64,000 nucleotides of DNA from an uncultured Erythrobacter sp. (GCA_947500645.1 CANMSD010000001.1:248001-312000), one strand, 5' to 3'; shown: positions 39,413 to 50,361, counted from the first letter of the stretch. Translations and numbers: made by a program. Notes: a model not told the origin generated them from the sequence alone.

Positions 39413-41089
39413 ATGACTATGCGGCCCTCCGCATTCCTCACCTTGTTGGTGACGGCGTTCACGTCGCTCGCTGCGGCTTCGCCCGCGCACGCTCAGGATT
39501 CTGCGCAATCGCAGACTGCACGGCAGGTGGTGGATGCCAGCGCCCCGCAATCGCTCTCCGTTACGGTTTATCGCGATCCCAATCGCCGGTTGGGCGAAGA
39601 GATGAACCGTGATTGGCCGCGTGGCTTTGCAATGATCAGCGAGACCCGCACGGTCATCTTGCCCGCAGGTCAATCGACCATTCGCTTTGATGGTGTGGCC
39701 GAGGGCATGGTCGGGGTTAGCGCGATTGTATCCGGGCTTCCCGGCGGAACGATCGAGAAGAACCGTAATGCAGAGCTGCTTTCGCCCGCAGCTCTGATAA
39801 ACGGTGCCTTGGGCAATCGGGTGACGATCACGCGGACCAATCCTGCAACCGGCAAGCCATCGTCCGAGAGCGCGATTGTGCGCACCCGAGCCGATGGCGG
39901 GCTTGTGCTGCAAACATCTCAAGGGTTCGAAGCGGTGCGCTGTGCCGGTTTGCCTGAAACATTGACCTTTGACCGCATCCCTAGCGGTCTCTCGGCCAAG
40001 CCCGTTTTTTCGATCAACACCAATGACGCGAGTGGCGGCACTTATCAGGTGGTGCTGACCTATCTCGCTTGGGGCTTCGACTGGCAGGCGAACTATGTCG
40101 CGACCCTGCAAGACACGGCGCGAGAGGACATCGGCCCCGATGGCACATTCAAGCTGGGCCTGCTCAGCTGGCTGACTATCCTCAATGACAACGGTCAATC
40201 TTTCGATGACGCCGAGCTGCTGGTGATCGCAGGGCGCTTGAGCATTGTGAGCGATTTCGACGAACTGTCGGAAGAACCCGTAGCTGCGCCGATGCGTTTG
40301 TCATGCTATCCGATCGGCAGCACAGCGGCGGGAACGCCGTTCGCACCACCGCCTCCTCCTCCCCCACCGCCAGCGATGGCACCAATGGCAGACAGAATTG
40401 TCGTTACTGCAGCGCGACGGTCTAAGGGGGCTAACCTCGAAATGGCCGCTGCCGAAGTCATGCAGGCTGTCGAAGAGCAACTCGGCGATTTGAAGCTTTA
40501 CCGAGTGCCGGAGCGCGTGGATGTTTCAGCGAAGGGGCTAAAGCAAATCGCTTTCCTAAATCGCCAGGATGTTGAGGCGCGTTTTCTCTATGTCTCCAGA
40601 TGCGGCTTTTTCGTTACTCGAGACAGCGTCGAAGATCCGGGCCTCACGCCAACCGAAATGCTACTCGTCACCAAGAATGAGGATGAACGCGGGCTTGGCG
40701 TCGCATTGCCGCAAGGCGGAATGGCCCTTTTCGAGCCGAGCAGTTTTGGTCCCCAATTGGTCGCAGATGTGGACATGCGCGACTATGCCGAGGATCAGGA
40801 TATCGAGCTGGAGATCGGCGAGAGCAATCAGGTCTTCTCTCAGTGTATTCCTGCTCCTGGTCCAGTGACCGAGAGTAATAGAAGGTCCTGGTTCAAGATG
40901 GGCGCGAAGCTCACCAACGCCAATCCGCATGCCGTGCGGGTGCGGATGGACCTCGGCGAATCAGGCGGTTGGGATGTGCGGTGGAGGGGCCTCAGGACAC
41001 GAACAAAAGATGGCCGCATCATTGCCGAGTTCGACCTCCCAGCGAATTCGGAGCGTACCTATAGCTGGCAAATTCGCTCGGCCACTTGA
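39413..41089 (+). CDS. DUF4139 domain protein, exported (second of a tandem pair)
   Basis: Exported paralogue of the preceding protein, 558 residues, with a signal peptide (MTMRPSAFLTLLVTAFTSLA, cleaved near AHAQ). It shares ITRTNPATGKPSSESA, YLAWGFDWQANYVATL and the end motif SERTYSWQIR. A polyproline stretch (about 303-312) splits the fold, followed by MADRIVVTAARRSKG, a phrase reminiscent of TonB-receptor starts. Four cysteines are spread in the second half. It may form a complex with its neighbour. A weak terminator follows. Confidence 0.85.
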   Translation: MTMRPSAFLTLLVTAFTSLAAASPAHAQDSAQSQTARQVVDASAPQSLSVTVYRDPNRRLGEEMNRDWPRGFAMISETRTVILPAGQSTIRFDGVAEGMVGVSAIVSGLPGGTIEKNRNAELLSPAALINGALGNRVTITRTNPATGKPSSESAIVRTRADGGLVLQTSQGFEAVRCAGLPETLTFDRIPSGLSAKPVFSINTNDASGGTYQVVLTYLAWGFDWQANYVATLQDTAREDIGPDGTFKLGLLSWLTILNDNGQSFDDAELLVIAGRLSIVSDFDELSEEPVAAPMRLSCYPIGSTAAGTPFAPPPPPPPPPAMAPMADRIVVTAARRSKGANLEMAAAEVMQAVEEQLGDLKLYRVPERVDVSAKGLKQIAFLNRQDVEARFLYVSRCGFFVTRDSVEDPGLTPTEMLLVTKNEDERGLGVALPQGGMALFEPSSFGPQLVADVDMRDYAEDQDIELEIGESNQVFSQCIPAPGPVTESNRRSWFKMGAKLTNANPHAVRVRMDLGESGGWDVRWRGLRTRTKDGRIIAEFDLPANSERTYSWQIRSAT

Positions 41090-41093
41090 GCGC

Positions 41094-41118
41094 AAAAGCC
41101 CGGTATTCTGCGGCTTTT
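41094..41118 (+). terminator. Probable terminator after the DUF4139 pair
   Basis: AAAAGCC and GGCTTTT flank an 11-nt loop. The T run is in the stem, so it is weaker than the others listed. Confidence 0.5.
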
Positions 41119-41165
41119 ACGTAGTGGCCTTCCTTATTGTAGGCGCCACCTCATAAAAAATATTC

Positions 41166-41180
41166 GTTCCCTACTTGTTC
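41166..41180. promoter_or_regulatory. LexA (SOS) box of recA
   Basis: GTTC-CCTACTT-GTTC matches the alphaproteobacterial LexA consensus exactly. It lies about 90 nt upstream of the recA start codon. Confidence 0.85.
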
Positions 41181-41182
41181 TA

Positions 41183-41212
41183 TTGGAACAAACCAGATAC
41201 ATACTGTTCCAA
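41183..41212. promoter_or_regulatory. Inverted repeat in the recA leader
   Basis: TTGGAACA and TGTTCCAA form an 8-bp inverted repeat with a 14-nt spacer, next to the LexA box. It could be an extended operator or a leader hairpin. Confidence 0.5.
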
Positions 41213-41268
41213 CACAGGGGCGGTCGATAAAGATTTATCGACCCTAGGCAAGCGAAGGAGGCCGTGCG

Positions 41269-42333
41269 ATGGCTGCAAGTCTGAAGCTGGTAGAGAAGGA
41301 AAAAGACGTGGACCGTCAAAAGGCGCTCGACGCCGCGCTTGCGCAGATTGATCGCGCTTTCGGCAAGGGTTCGGCGATGAAGCTCGGCTCTCGCGAAGCG
41401 ATGAATGTCGAATCGATCCCGACCGGATCACTGGGGTTGGATATCGCCCTTGGTATTGGTGGCCTCCCTAAAGGCCGCGTTATCGAAGTGTATGGGCCTG
41501 AAAGTTCGGGCAAGACGACACTGGCACTGCATGTCATTGCCGAGGCTCAGAAAGCGGGCGGCACTGCTGCTTTCGTCGATGCCGAGCATGCGCTCGATCC
41601 GGTCTATGCCAACAAGCTTGGCGTGGACATCGATGAACTTATCGTCTCGCAGCCGGATACCGGCGAGCAGGCACTCGAAATCACCGACACGCTCGTGCGC
41701 TCGAACGCAGTTGACGTGTTGGTTGTCGACTCGGTCGCGGCGCTTGTCCCCCGCGCTGAAATTGAAGGTGAGATGGGCGACTCCCACGTTGGCCTTCAAG
41801 CGCGGCTCATGTCCCAATCGCTGCGCAAGCTGACCGGGTCGATCAACCGTTCCAAGTGCATGGTGATCTTCATCAACCAGCTGCGCATGAAGATCGGCGT
41901 GATGTACGGCAATCCGGAAACAACGACGGGCGGCAATGCGCTCAAGTTCTATGCTTCGGTGCGCCTGGATATTCGCCGTACCGGTCAGATCAAGGATCGT
42001 GATGAGGTAGTCGGCAACTCGACCCGCGTGAAAGTGGTCAAAAACAAGGTTGCACCGCCGTTCAAGCAGGTCGAATTCGATATCATGTATGGTGAGGGGA
42101 TTTCGAAGACCGGTGAGATCCTCGACCTTGGTGTGAAGGCTGGCATTGTTGAGAAATCGGGAAGCTGGTTCTCTTATGACAGTATTCGCATCGGTCAGGG
42201 GCGCGAGAACGCAAAAACGTACCTCAAGGAAAATCCAGAAATTCGTGACCAGTTGGAAGCTGCTATTCGCGGCCGCACCGACGAGGTTGCCGAGGAGATG
42301 ATGACGGGCCCGGACGCGGATTCCGACGACTGA
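41269..42333 (+). CDS. recA: Recombinase A
   Basis: Strand-exchange ATPase that also triggers LexA self-cleavage. 354 residues, AAGGAGG just upstream. Walker [10 protein letters not shown] at 76-84, [20 protein letters not shown], the L2 region [20 protein letters not shown] and the acidic C-terminus. A LexA box precedes it and a good terminator follows. alaS lies next, the order common in sphingomonads. Confidence 0.99.
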   Translation: MAASLKLVEKEKDVDRQKALDAALAQIDRAFGKGSAMKLGSREAMNVESIPTGSLGLDIALGIGGLPKGRVIEVYGPESSGKTTLALHVIAEAQKAGGTAAFVDAEHALDPVYANKLGVDIDELIVSQPDTGEQALEITDTLVRSNAVDVLVVDSVAALVPRAEIEGEMGDSHVGLQARLMSQSLRKLTGSINRSKCMVIFINQLRMKIGVMYGNPETTTGGNALKFYASVRLDIRRTGQIKDRDEVVGNSTRVKVVKNKVAPPFKQVEFDIMYGEGISKTGEILDLGVKAGIVEKSGSWFSYDSIRIGQGRENAKTYLKENPEIRDQLEAAIRGRTDEVAEEMMTGPDADSDD

Positions 42334-42372
42334 TCCTCAAGCGGGCGCGTTCAACTGCGCTCGGAGAACCGG

Positions 42373-42412
42373 AAAGCCGGCATGCGCCATCCCCCTTGGC
42401 CGTGCCGGCTTT
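42373..42412 (+). terminator. Terminator of recA
   Basis: AAAGCCGGCA and TGCCGGCTTT give a 10-bp perfect stem followed by TCTGCG. It lies 40 nt after the recA stop. Confidence 0.82.
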
Positions 42413-42520
42413 TCTGCGTCTGAAGTATAGGCACATCGTGATGAAGAATTGCGAACTCAGTGTGCACAGGGCACGCGATGGCTTGTCGCTGCTGATGGGA
42501 TTGCCTAACTGCGTTTCACC

Positions 42521-45181
42521 ATGACTTCGACCAACGATATTCGCCGCTCTTTTCTCGACTTCTTCGGGAGTGCGGACCACGCTCAAGTGCCTAGCGCGCC
42601 GCTGGTCCCTTATAACGACCCGACTTTGATGTTCGTGAATGCGGGCATGGTCCCTTTCAAGAACGCTTTCACCGGTCTCGAAACACCGCCGGCGCCGCGT
42701 GCGACCTCGTCCCAGAAATGTGTTCGCGCTGGCGGCAAACACAATGATCTCGATAATGTCGGCTATACCGCGCGGCACCACACATTCTTCGAGATGCTCG
42801 GCAACTTCTCGTTCGGTGATTACTTCAAGGATCAGGCGATTGAACACGCCTGGATGTTGCTGACCCGCGAATGGGGCCTGCCTGCTGAGAAGCTTACCGC
42901 GACCGTCTATCATACGGATGATGAGGCTTTCGATCTGTGGCGCAAGATTTCAGGACTGCCGGAAGAGCGCATCATCCGCATCCCAACCAATGACAATTTC
43001 TGGTCGATGGGAGACACGGGGCCGTGCGGACCGTGTTCGGAGATATTCTACGATCATGGCGATCACATACCTGGTGGTCCACCGGGTAGCCCGGATGAGG
43101 ATGGCGACCGTTTCGTCGAGATTTGGAATCTCGTCTTCATGCAGTTCGACCAAAAGGCCGATGGCGAACGGGCCGATCTCCCAAGCCCTTCGATCGATAC
43201 CGGCATGGGGTTGGAGCGCATCTCCGCAGTCATGCAGGGCGTTCACAACAATTACGATACCGATACGTTCAAGGCACTGATTGCTGCTTCCGAACAGTTT
43301 ACAGGTGTTGCTTCCGATGGAGATAACACTGCCAGCCACCGGGTGATCGCGGACCATTTGCGCTCTGTCAGTTTCCTGATGGCAGATGGCGTGCTGCCAT
43401 CCAATGAAGGGCGCGGATATGTTCTGCGTCGCATCATGCGCCGCGCGATGCGTCATGCTCACCTACTAGGTGCAAACGAGCCGCTGATGCATCGTCTGGT
43501 CCCATCGCTCGTCACGGAGATGGGTCAGGCCTATCCTGAATTGACCCGCGGTCAGGCGTTAATCGAAGAAGTTTTGGAACGTGAAGAAACGCAGTTCCGC
43601 AGGACTCTTGAAAAAGGTCTCCGGCTGCTCGACGAGGCAACAGGAGACATGAGCGAAGGTGGTGAACTCGACGGCGAGACCGCGTTCAAGCTCTATGACA
43701 CTTACGGCTTCCCCTACGACCTGACCGAAGATGCACTGCGCGCACGTGGTATTGGCGTCGATGAAGCGGGTTTTGTAGCGGCCATGGAGCGCCAGAAACA
43801 GGCCGCACGCGCGGCTTGGAAAGGCTCGGGTGAGGCGGCCTCGGGTGAGGTCTGGTTCGATATTGCGGAACGCGAAGGTGCGAGCGAGTTTACCGGCTAT
43901 AGCTCGATCTCAGGCGAGGGCGCAGTGGTCGCTATCGTCAAAGACGGAGCTGAAGTGCAATCGGCCAAGGCGGGCGATGACGTCGTGTTGCTCACCAATC
44001 AGACTCCGTTCTATGGCGAGAGCGGCGGGCAAACCGGCGACACGGGCGCGATCAGCACACCTACGGGTCTGGCTGCCACAGTCAGCGATACGTCCAAACC
44101 GCTGGGCCGTCTCCACGCCCACCACACGAAAATCGATGCAGGCGAGGTGAAGCTCGGCGATACAGTTCATCTGGAGGTCGACGCAGAGCGCCGAGATCAA
44201 GTGCGCGCCAATCACTCGGCTACACATCTGGTTCACGCCGCCTTGCGCAATCAGCTGGGTGGTCATGTCACTCAAAAGGGCTCGCTCGTGGCGGAGGATC
44301 GCCTGCGGTTCGATTTCTCGCATCCCAAACCGCTTGAGCCGCAAGACATCGCCGCTATCGAGACCCAAGTGAATGCCGAAATCCGTGCAAATGAGCCGGT
44401 TGGCACACGCCTGATGAGCCCTGACGATGCGGTTGAGGCTGGCGCATTGGCATTGTTCGGCGAGAAGTATGGCGACGAAGTTCGGGTGCTTTCCATGGGC
44501 CGTGCGGGCGAGGGCGGACGCTCTTATTCAGTCGAACTGTGCGGTGGCACACATGTCAAGGCGACCGGCGATATCGGCGTTTTCCGGATCATCTCCGAAA
44601 GTGCGGTTTCGTCTGGCGTGAGGCGCATCGAGGCACTGACGGGTGAGGCTGCTCGCAATTGGCTGGTAGAACGCGAAGACGCTCTCAAGACTGCGGCTAG
44701 CGCCATACGCGCTACGCCAGAAGAAGTCCCCGCGCGCGTCGCAGCGCTGCTCGATGAGCGCAAGCGTCTCGAGAAGGAACTGGCTGAAGCGAAGAAGACG
44801 CTCGCGCTGGGCGGCGGTTCGGCGGGGCAGTCCAACGCCGCAAATACAGACGAAGAGATTGGCGGTGTAACTTTCAGCGGGCAGGTGCTTGACGGCCTAA
44901 GCCCCAAGGAGTTGCGCCCCTTACTCGATGAGGCGAAAGTTCGGCTCGGTAGCGGGATTGCAGCTGCGGTTGCAGTCAATGATGGCCGCGCCGCGATCGC
45001 GGTGGCTGTTACCGATGATCTTACGGACAAACACGACGCGGTGGTTCTTGTCCGCGCTGGAGTTGAGGCTTTGGGCGGCAAGGGCGGCGGAGGCCGGTCA
45101 GATATGGCGCAAGGCGGCGGCCCCGATGGTTCAAAAGCCACTGATGCAATTGCCGCAGTGAAGGCAGCTTTGGCTGGTTAG
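42521..45181 (+). CDS. alaS: Alanyl-tRNA synthetase
   Basis: Charges tRNA-Ala. 886 residues. Class II catalytic region with the [14 protein letters not shown] start and [12 protein letters not shown]. The editing domain has [11 protein letters not shown] and the [11 protein letters not shown] zinc-type motif. A coiled coil (about 735-770) joins the C-terminal DHHA1 domain with [19 protein letters not shown] 42521 gives the typical [14 protein letters not shown] start. The ribosome-binding site is weak. Confidence 0.98.
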   Translation: MTSTNDIRRSFLDFFGSADHAQVPSAPLVPYNDPTLMFVNAGMVPFKNAFTGLETPPAPRATSSQKCVRAGGKHNDLDNVGYTARHHTFFEMLGNFSFGDYFKDQAIEHAWMLLTREWGLPAEKLTATVYHTDDEAFDLWRKISGLPEERIIRIPTNDNFWSMGDTGPCGPCSEIFYDHGDHIPGGPPGSPDEDGDRFVEIWNLVFMQFDQKADGERADLPSPSIDTGMGLERISAVMQGVHNNYDTDTFKALIAASEQFTGVASDGDNTASHRVIADHLRSVSFLMADGVLPSNEGRGYVLRRIMRRAMRHAHLLGANEPLMHRLVPSLVTEMGQAYPELTRGQALIEEVLEREETQFRRTLEKGLRLLDEATGDMSEGGELDGETAFKLYDTYGFPYDLTEDALRARGIGVDEAGFVAAMERQKQAARAAWKGSGEAASGEVWFDIAEREGASEFTGYSSISGEGAVVAIVKDGAEVQSAKAGDDVVLLTNQTPFYGESGGQTGDTGAISTPTGLAATVSDTSKPLGRLHAHHTKIDAGEVKLGDTVHLEVDAERRDQVRANHSATHLVHAALRNQLGGHVTQKGSLVAEDRLRFDFSHPKPLEPQDIAAIETQVNAEIRANEPVGTRLMSPDDAVEAGALALFGEKYGDEVRVLSMGRAGEGGRSYSVELCGGTHVKATGDIGVFRIISESAVSSGVRRIEALTGEAARNWLVEREDALKTAASAIRATPEEVPARVAALLDERKRLEKELAEAKKTLALGGGSAGQSNAANTDEEIGGVTFSGQVLDGLSPKELRPLLDEAKVRLGSGIAAAVAVNDGRAAIAVAVTDDLTDKHDAVVLVRAGVEALGGKGGGGRSDMAQGGGPDGSKATDAIAAVKAALAG

Positions 45182-45223
45182 TCGGCCTTCTGAGCGACGT
45201 TTTTCGCCTTTCGGCAGCCCACG

Positions 45224-46993
45224 TCACCCGTCAGATTTGACGGTGCTGGTGCGTAATTGCGGCTTGCTGCTTAGCCTGCCGTCCCGCTCCAGCTTCTCTC
45301 GGAACTCGTCGCGCTTCTCGTGGATCGAGGCGATGACCGGCCCCATTGCCACGCCGATATCGACCAGAACTGCCTCTGAGAGTTGCAGCGAGCTTTCGAG
45401 GGTTTCCGGCACAGCGTGGCTTGCGCCTGCACGGTAAAGTGCAGCGGCATGATCGGTGTCACGTGCGCGGGCGACGATCAATAAGGTCGGATAATCTTTG
45501 CGCAATTTGGTGACCAGACGTTGGACCAAGACCGGCTCGTCCATGGTCAAGACGATAGCCGGAGCGGTTTCGATACCCAGGCGTGTCAGAGAGGAGCCGC
45601 GCGCCGCATCGCCAAAGGTCGCGCGATAACCATCGCGTATCGCGCTCTCGATCAGGTCGGAATCGGAATCGAGCGCGACATAAGGCTGGCTGTGTGTGAC
45701 GAGCATGTCGGCAACCAGGCGACCGACGCGGCCTGCCCCAACGATGACGGTTCGTGCTTCGTCTTCGTCTTCTTCGGGTAGTTCAGGCACGGGCTCGACA
45801 CGGCGCGCGATCACTCGTCCAAGCCGTGCGAGCAGCGGCGTGATGGTCAGGCCGATGGCGGTGACGATCTGCCAGAATTGTGCAGTTTCGGTGTCGACAA
45901 CGAGGGCAGTCGTCGCGGCGGCAAGCACGATCAGGGTTGTCTCGCTGGGGCTGGCCATCAGTACTCCGGTCTCCGCCGCGGTGCTGCGCCGCGCACCCAT
46001 CAGACGCAGGAGAACGCCGGTCACCAATGCCTTGAACACGAGCACGCCTACGACAGCGAGCATGATCTCGCCGAGGTTGGCCCAGATGGTCGCCAGGTTG
46101 ATACTCATGCCGATGGTGATCAGGAATACGCCGAGTGCGAGGCCCTTGAACGGCTCCATGATACCCTCGACCTCGCCGTGATACTCGGTTTCCGCGATCA
46201 GCAGGCCTGCGATTAGGGCACCGACAATAGGGGAAAGGCCGACTGCCGATGTGGCGAGGCTGGCACCAATCACCACGAGCAGGGATGCTGCGAGGAACAG
46301 CTCCGGGCTCTTCGTACGAGCGGCTTGCGAGAACAGGCTGGGCAAGGCGAAGCGGCCAATGACAAGCAGGGCGAGGATGACGAGACCGCCCTGCCAGAGC
46401 GTGTCGGTAAGACCGGTCCATCCTTCTGCCTGTGCGTGCGGAGCCAGCGCGCCGAGGATGAAGACGATCGGAACGATCATGATGTCTTCGAACAGCAGCA
46501 TGGAAAGCGCTGCGCGACCGACCGGCGACCGCGTGCCCGATATTGGCAGCACGATTGCGGTCGAGGAGAAGGCCAGTGCGAAGCCGAGAGCCAGCGCGCC
46601 AGTCCAGTCCTGACCTGTCGCGAAACCAAGAAAAGCCGCGAGCGAGCAACCGATTATGAGAAGTTCGAGCGCGCCGAGCCCGAACACCAGCTTGCGCAAT
46701 TGCCACAGACGGTTGAACGACAGTTCAAGACCGATCGCGAAGAGCAGCAGGATAATCCCGAAATCTGCAAAGGGCGCCAAACCCTCTGGATCGGATATGG
46801 TTATATGCCCTAGCCATCGAAACTCATCGACTAGCGAACCAAGGCCATAGGGCCCCACAGCGATGCCGATCAGGATGAAACCGATGATCGGCGTGATCCG
46901 GAAACGGGCGAAAACCGGAATGACGATGCCCGCTGCGCCCAGGATCACCAGCGCATCGGCGAGCATGGGGGTTGCTGTGAGTTCGCCTGCCAT
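45224..46993 (-). CDS. CPA2 family cation:proton antiporter with RCK domain (KefB/C-like)
   Basis: Inner-membrane K+ or Na+/H+ antiporter of 589 residues. The membrane part (about 1-395, twelve or more hydrophobic segments) holds GFILIGIAVGPYG and LLFAIGLELSFNRLW. The cytoplasmic RCK_N domain begins with TVIVGAGRVGRLVADML, a nucleotide-binding GxGxxG, and ends near the residues AVLVDIGVAMGPV. KefC-type proteins are gated by glutathione adducts, but no KefF/G regulator is present, so the regulation is open. Transcribed towards alaS, 40 nt apart. Confidence 0.92.
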   Translation of the reverse strand: MAGELTATPMLADALVILGAAGIVIPVFARFRITPIIGFILIGIAVGPYGLGSLVDEFRWLGHITISDPEGLAPFADFGIILLLFAIGLELSFNRLWQLRKLVFGLGALELLIIGCSLAAFLGFATGQDWTGALALGFALAFSSTAIVLPISGTRSPVGRAALSMLLFEDIMIVPIVFILGALAPHAQAEGWTGLTDTLWQGGLVILALLVIGRFALPSLFSQAARTKSPELFLAASLLVVIGASLATSAVGLSPIVGALIAGLLIAETEYHGEVEGIMEPFKGLALGVFLITIGMSINLATIWANLGEIMLAVVGVLVFKALVTGVLLRLMGARRSTAAETGVLMASPSETTLIVLAAATTALVVDTETAQFWQIVTAIGLTITPLLARLGRVIARRVEPVPELPEEDEDEARTVIVGAGRVGRLVADMLVTHSQPYVALDSDSDLIESAIRDGYRATFGDAARGSSLTRLGIETAPAIVLTMDEPVLVQRLVTKLRKDYPTLLIVARARDTDHAAALYRAGASHAVPETLESSLQLSEAVLVDIGVAMGPVIASIHEKRDEFREKLERDGRLSSKPQLRTSTVKSDG

Positions 46994-47064
46994 TTAGCAG
47001 GCCAAACGCGGCGCGTGAGCCGAAAAGCTCAGCTGCGCCGCGTCCAAAGGCGAGGAGGCGGCCC

Positions 47065-48285
47065 TTACGCCCAGTTCGCCATTTCCTTCTCAAGGTTCGT
47101 CACAATCGCTTCAAAGAACTGTTCGGTGGTGAGCCAATTCTGGCTCGGGCCGATCAGCAGCGCGAGATCCTTCGTCATCGAACCGTTCTCGACGGTCTCG
47201 ATGCAGACGCGTTCGAGCGTCTCGGCAAACTTCACAACTTCTGGCGTGTTGTCGAACTTACCGCGATACATGAGCCCGCGCGTCCAGGCGAAGATAGAAG
47301 CGATCGGGTTGGTCGACGTCGCCTTGCCTTGCTCATGCTGACGGAAGTGACGAGTGACGGTGCCGTGCGCAGCTTCTGCTTCGACAGTCTTGCCATCCGG
47401 GGTCATCAGAACCGAAGTCATCAGACCAAGCGAGCCGAAGCCCTGAGCGACCGTGTCGGACTGAACATCGCCATCATAGTTCTTACAAGCCCAAACGAAC
47501 TTGCCGCTCCACTTCAGGGCGGAGGCGACCATGTCATCGATCAGGCGGTGCTCGTAGGTGATACCGGCCTCTTCGAACTTGTCGGCGAACTCGGCGTCGT
47601 AGACTTCCTCGAACAGGTCTTTGAAGCGGCCATCATACGCTTTCATGATCGTATTCTTGGTCGAGAGGTAGACCGGCCATTTGCGATCAAGGCCATAGTT
47701 CATGCAGGCGCGCGCAAAGTCGCGGATCGAATCGTCGAGGTTGTACATCGCCATGGCGACGCCCGACGATTGGAACTCATACACATCGAGGTCGAGATTG
47801 GTGCCGTCTTCGCCTTCATAGACAAGGCGCAGTTTGCCAGGGCCGGGAATCAGAGTGTCGGTTGCGCGATACTGGTCGCCGAATGCGTGACGGCCGACCA
47901 CGATTGGGTCGGTCCAGCCAGGGACCAGGCGCGGCACGTTGTCGATCACGATTGGTTCGCGGAAGACCACACCGCCTAAGATGTTGCGGATCGTGCCGTT
48001 GGGCGAACGCCACATCTTCTTGAGGCTGAATTCCTCAACGCGCGCTTCGTCGGGAGTGATGGTCGCGCATTTCACGCCAACGCCGTATTCCTTGATCGCA
48101 TTGGCGGCGTCGACGGTGATCTGATCGTCGGTTTCGTCGCGCTTTTCGATCGAGAGATCGTAATACTTCAGGTCAACATCGAGATAAGGCAGGATCAGCC
48201 GCTCGCGGATCCACTGCCATATGATTTTTGTCATCTCGTCACCGTCGAGTTCGACGACTGGGTTCATGACCTTGATTTTTTGCAT
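47065..48285 (-). CDS. icd: NADP-dependent isocitrate dehydrogenase
   Basis: TCA-cycle enzyme converting isocitrate to 2-oxoglutarate with NADPH. 406 residues of the eukaryote-like dimeric type ([20 protein letters not shown] near the start), which is the usual form in alphaproteobacteria. Other blocks: [35 protein letters not shown], and [19 protein letters not shown] lies upstream of the ATG. It is monocistronic and preceded by a gap of about 350 nt. Confidence 0.98.
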   Translation of the reverse strand: MQKIKVMNPVVELDGDEMTKIIWQWIRERLILPYLDVDLKYYDLSIEKRDETDDQITVDAANAIKEYGVGVKCATITPDEARVEEFSLKKMWRSPNGTIRNILGGVVFREPIVIDNVPRLVPGWTDPIVVGRHAFGDQYRATDTLIPGPGKLRLVYEGEDGTNLDLDVYEFQSSGVAMAMYNLDDSIRDFARACMNYGLDRKWPVYLSTKNTIMKAYDGRFKDLFEEVYDAEFADKFEEAGITYEHRLIDDMVASALKWSGKFVWACKNYDGDVQSDTVAQGFGSLGLMTSVLMTPDGKTVEAEAAHGTVTRHFRQHEQGKATSTNPIASIFAWTRGLMYRGKFDNTPEVVKFAETLERVCIETVENGSMTKDLALLIGPSQNWLTTEQFFEAIVTNLEKEMANWA

Positions 48286-48632
48286 GGGAAGTGTCCCGTC
48301 CTTCTTGGATGTCGTGTGTTCGGATTATGTGATGTAAATCCCTGAGCGCCTCGCTTTAGCAGCTTTTGGTGCCGCCTCAAGCGCCAGAAGGGCAATGAGT
48401 CGCACGATCTTGAGCGGTTTTCGCGCCAACTCGGTTCGTCGCACGTGAAGCACGTTTGGAACGCATGGAACACAGTCCTGGAGTTCAAAACCGATCGATC
48501 ACAGACGTACAGTTTGATCGGAAAACTCGATAAGTGATCTGGGCGACGCATTTGCGAACATTACTGCGCCAACCATGCGGTAGGAAAGCGGCATCGCGAC
48601 CAGCGCCGAACGCCGCAATCGTGCAAACAAAA
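48286..48632. other. Gap upstream of icd
   Basis: Read from the tRNA terminator to icd, I see no convincing gene. The 48286-48350 part is presumably the icd leader and promoter. Confidence 0.5.
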
Positions 48633-48653
48633 ACCCGCCGGGTCAGGGCGGGT
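48633..48653 (-). terminator. Terminator of tRNA-Val
   Basis: ACCCGCC and GGCGGGT form a stem. On the minus strand it is followed by TTTTTGTTTGC, about 17 nt after the tRNA CCA end. Confidence 0.85.
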
Positions 48654-48669
48654 CTTCGTTATTCGGCGA

Positions 48670-48744
48670 TGGTGGGCGTAGGAAGAGTTGAACTTCCGAC
48701 CCCTGCAATGTCAATACAGTGCTCTACCACTGAGCTATACGCCC
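48670..48744 (-). tRNA. tRNA-Val(GAC)
   Basis: On the minus strand the acceptor arm GGGCGTA pairs with TACGCCC, and A plus CCA follow, so CCA is encoded. The D-arm is AGCTCAGTGGTAGAGC. The anticodon stem-loop is CTGTA-TTGACAT-TGCAG, with anticodon GAC, which reads GUC (valine). The T-arm includes GGAAGTTCAACTCTTCC, where the T-loop is GTTCAACT. Length 75 nt including CCA. Confidence 0.95.
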
Positions 48745-48873
48745 TAAACCATCGGCGTTTGCCGTGTTTCACCACAGCGGAGCGGCGCATTAGCGCGCAC
48801 GGTTCAATCGTGCAAGCGATTCGCTGCCAAGTTTTGAAAAGAGGGCAAAAGCGGTGCGCCTTCGCCCGAAAAA

Positions 48874-49263
48874 TCAGAGGCTGGCCTCGCGCTGTTCCTC
48901 GAACACGCGCTCCACTTCCAGCACCAGATCGCGCAGGTGGAACGGCTTCGACAGCACCTTCGCATGCGGCTGCTCACGGCTTGCGCGCAAAGTCACCGCA
49001 GCAAAACCCGTGATAAACATCACCTTGGTGCGCGGGCTGATCTCGGCGCAACGCTGAGCCAGCTCGATCCCGTCCATTTCCGGCATCACGATGTCGGAAA
49101 GAAGCAGGTCGAAATGCTTTTTTTCAAGCATTGGGATCGCTTCCGTTCCGCGATCGACCGATTCCACCTCATAACCGGCATTAACCAATGCCCGTGAGAG
49201 GTAGGTGCGCATAGCTTCTTCATCCTCGGCAAGGAGGATTCGCGGGGCGGGGTTCGTCGTCAT
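48874..49263 (-). CDS. cpdR: Single-domain response regulator CpdR
   Basis: Receiver-only regulator of 129 residues. ILLAEDEEAMR, D57 in SDIVMPEMDG and K106 in LSKPF form the phosphorylation site. In Caulobacter CpdR is phosphorylated through CckA-ChpT; the unphosphorylated form directs CtrA and other substrates to ClpXP. CckA is encoded 11 kb away. The tail ends EEQREASL. It is divergent from the amidohydrolase gene. Confidence 0.9.
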   Translation of the reverse strand: MTTNPAPRILLAEDEEAMRTYLSRALVNAGYEVESVDRGTEAIPMLEKKHFDLLLSDIVMPEMDGIELAQRCAEISPRTKVMFITGFAAVTLRASREQPHAKVLSKPFHLRDLVLEVERVFEEQREASL

Positions 49264-49410
49264 GCGATCCTGATACCAGCATCGGCTTAAGAAATCCTAC
49301 CAGAAGATGCGATTGCCCTGCTTTGAGACAGCGACCGTCGCATTTACCGTCTTTGGTATCATTCAACTTGTTTTGACTTGGGCTACCAAACCGGGCAGCA
49401 ATCCGCGTTG

Positions 49411-50361
49411 ATGAGCGCCCGCAAACCCATCCAAGATGATTCGCTGCGACACAGCGGCGGCTCGGTCGCGGGCGAGAAATCTGGCCCGGCTTTTACCTAT
49501 GCCGGACCTCAATCCATGCCGTTGCCGGTTGTGATTGCCGCCCCCCACGGCGGGCGAGCCTATCCTTCCGAAGTCTTGGCGGAAATGCGCAATGCGGAGC
49601 TTTCCGCGTTGCGGCTCGAGGATCGTTATATCGATTTGCTTGCGAGCGAAATTGCCAAGCAGACGGGCACCGGCCTGCTGATCGCTCATGCGCCGCGAGC
49701 CATGCTCGATCTCAACCGGGCACGCGAAGATGTCGATTGGGATATGGTGAGCGGTGACGACAAGCCTGCCGCGCGCCATTCGCAGGCCAATCGCCGCGCG
49801 CGCAGCGGGCTGGGCCTGGTGCCGCGACGGCTGCCCGGCTTTGGAGAGATTTGGCGTGGCCAGCTGCAGCGCGAGGAACTCGACAGGCGGATCGACACGA
49901 TCCATCGACCGTATCACGTGTTTCTGTCCAATGAGCTGGAGCGCATTCGCAAACGCTGGGGTTCGGCGTTACTGATCGACTTGCATTCCATGCCGCCGCT
50001 GCGCCGACGCGATGGCGAAAAGCGGGCACCTCAGGTGGTGCTGGGAGATCGGTTTGGTGCGTCCTGCCACGGTGCCTTGGTGGCACGCGCTTTCCGTTAT
50101 CTCGATGAACAGGCCTGCCCGGCCGCACATAACCGGCCCTATGCGGGCGGCTATGTACTCGATCGCCATGCATCACCGGCGCGCGGCATTCACGCCATGC
50201 AGATCGAGGTTTGCCGTTCGGCCTATCTCGACGATCGTTTGGCCGAGCCGAGCATGCGTCTTGCTCCATTGGCAAAGATGCTTGCCGGACTGGTGCGGGA
50301 ATTGGGCGCGGAGACGGCCCGGCGCGGCGATGGCGGACAATTCGCACAGGCCGCCGAATAG
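49411..50361 (+). CDS. N-formylglutamate amidohydrolase family protein
   Basis: Zinc hydrolase-like protein of 316 residues. ATG 49411 (MSARKPIQDDSLRHSGGS); a TTG 11 codons upstream is less likely. The family marks are IAAPHGGRAYP, LRLEDRYIDLL, PRAMLDLNRAREDVD, LIDLHSMPP and MQIEVCRSAYLD near the end. HutG-type enzymes complete histidine breakdown, but no hut genes are nearby, so the substrate may be another N-acyl amino acid or peptide. Confidence 0.88.
   Translation: MSARKPIQDDSLRHSGGSVAGEKSGPAFTYAGPQSMPLPVVIAAPHGGRAYPSEVLAEMRNAELSALRLEDRYIDLLASEIAKQTGTGLLIAHAPRAMLDLNRAREDVDWDMVSGDDKPAARHSQANRRARSGLGLVPRRLPGFGEIWRGQLQREELDRRIDTIHRPYHVFLSNELERIRKRWGSALLIDLHSMPPLRRRDGEKRAPQVVLGDRFGASCHGALVARAFRYLDEQACPAAHNRPYAGGYVLDRHASPARGIHAMQIEVCRSAYLDDRLAEPSMRLAPLAKMLAGLVRELGAETARRGDGGQFAQAAE

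Noticed and set aside
39380..40198. 272-codon open frame antisense to the second DUF4139 gene
   Set aside because: The DUF4139 frame has a signal peptide and family motifs; the antisense product has none.
45783..46706. 307-codon frame overlapping the antiporter gene
   Set aside because: An alternative reading of the same strand, Arg-rich and without motifs. The antiporter frame has clear membrane and RCK motifs.
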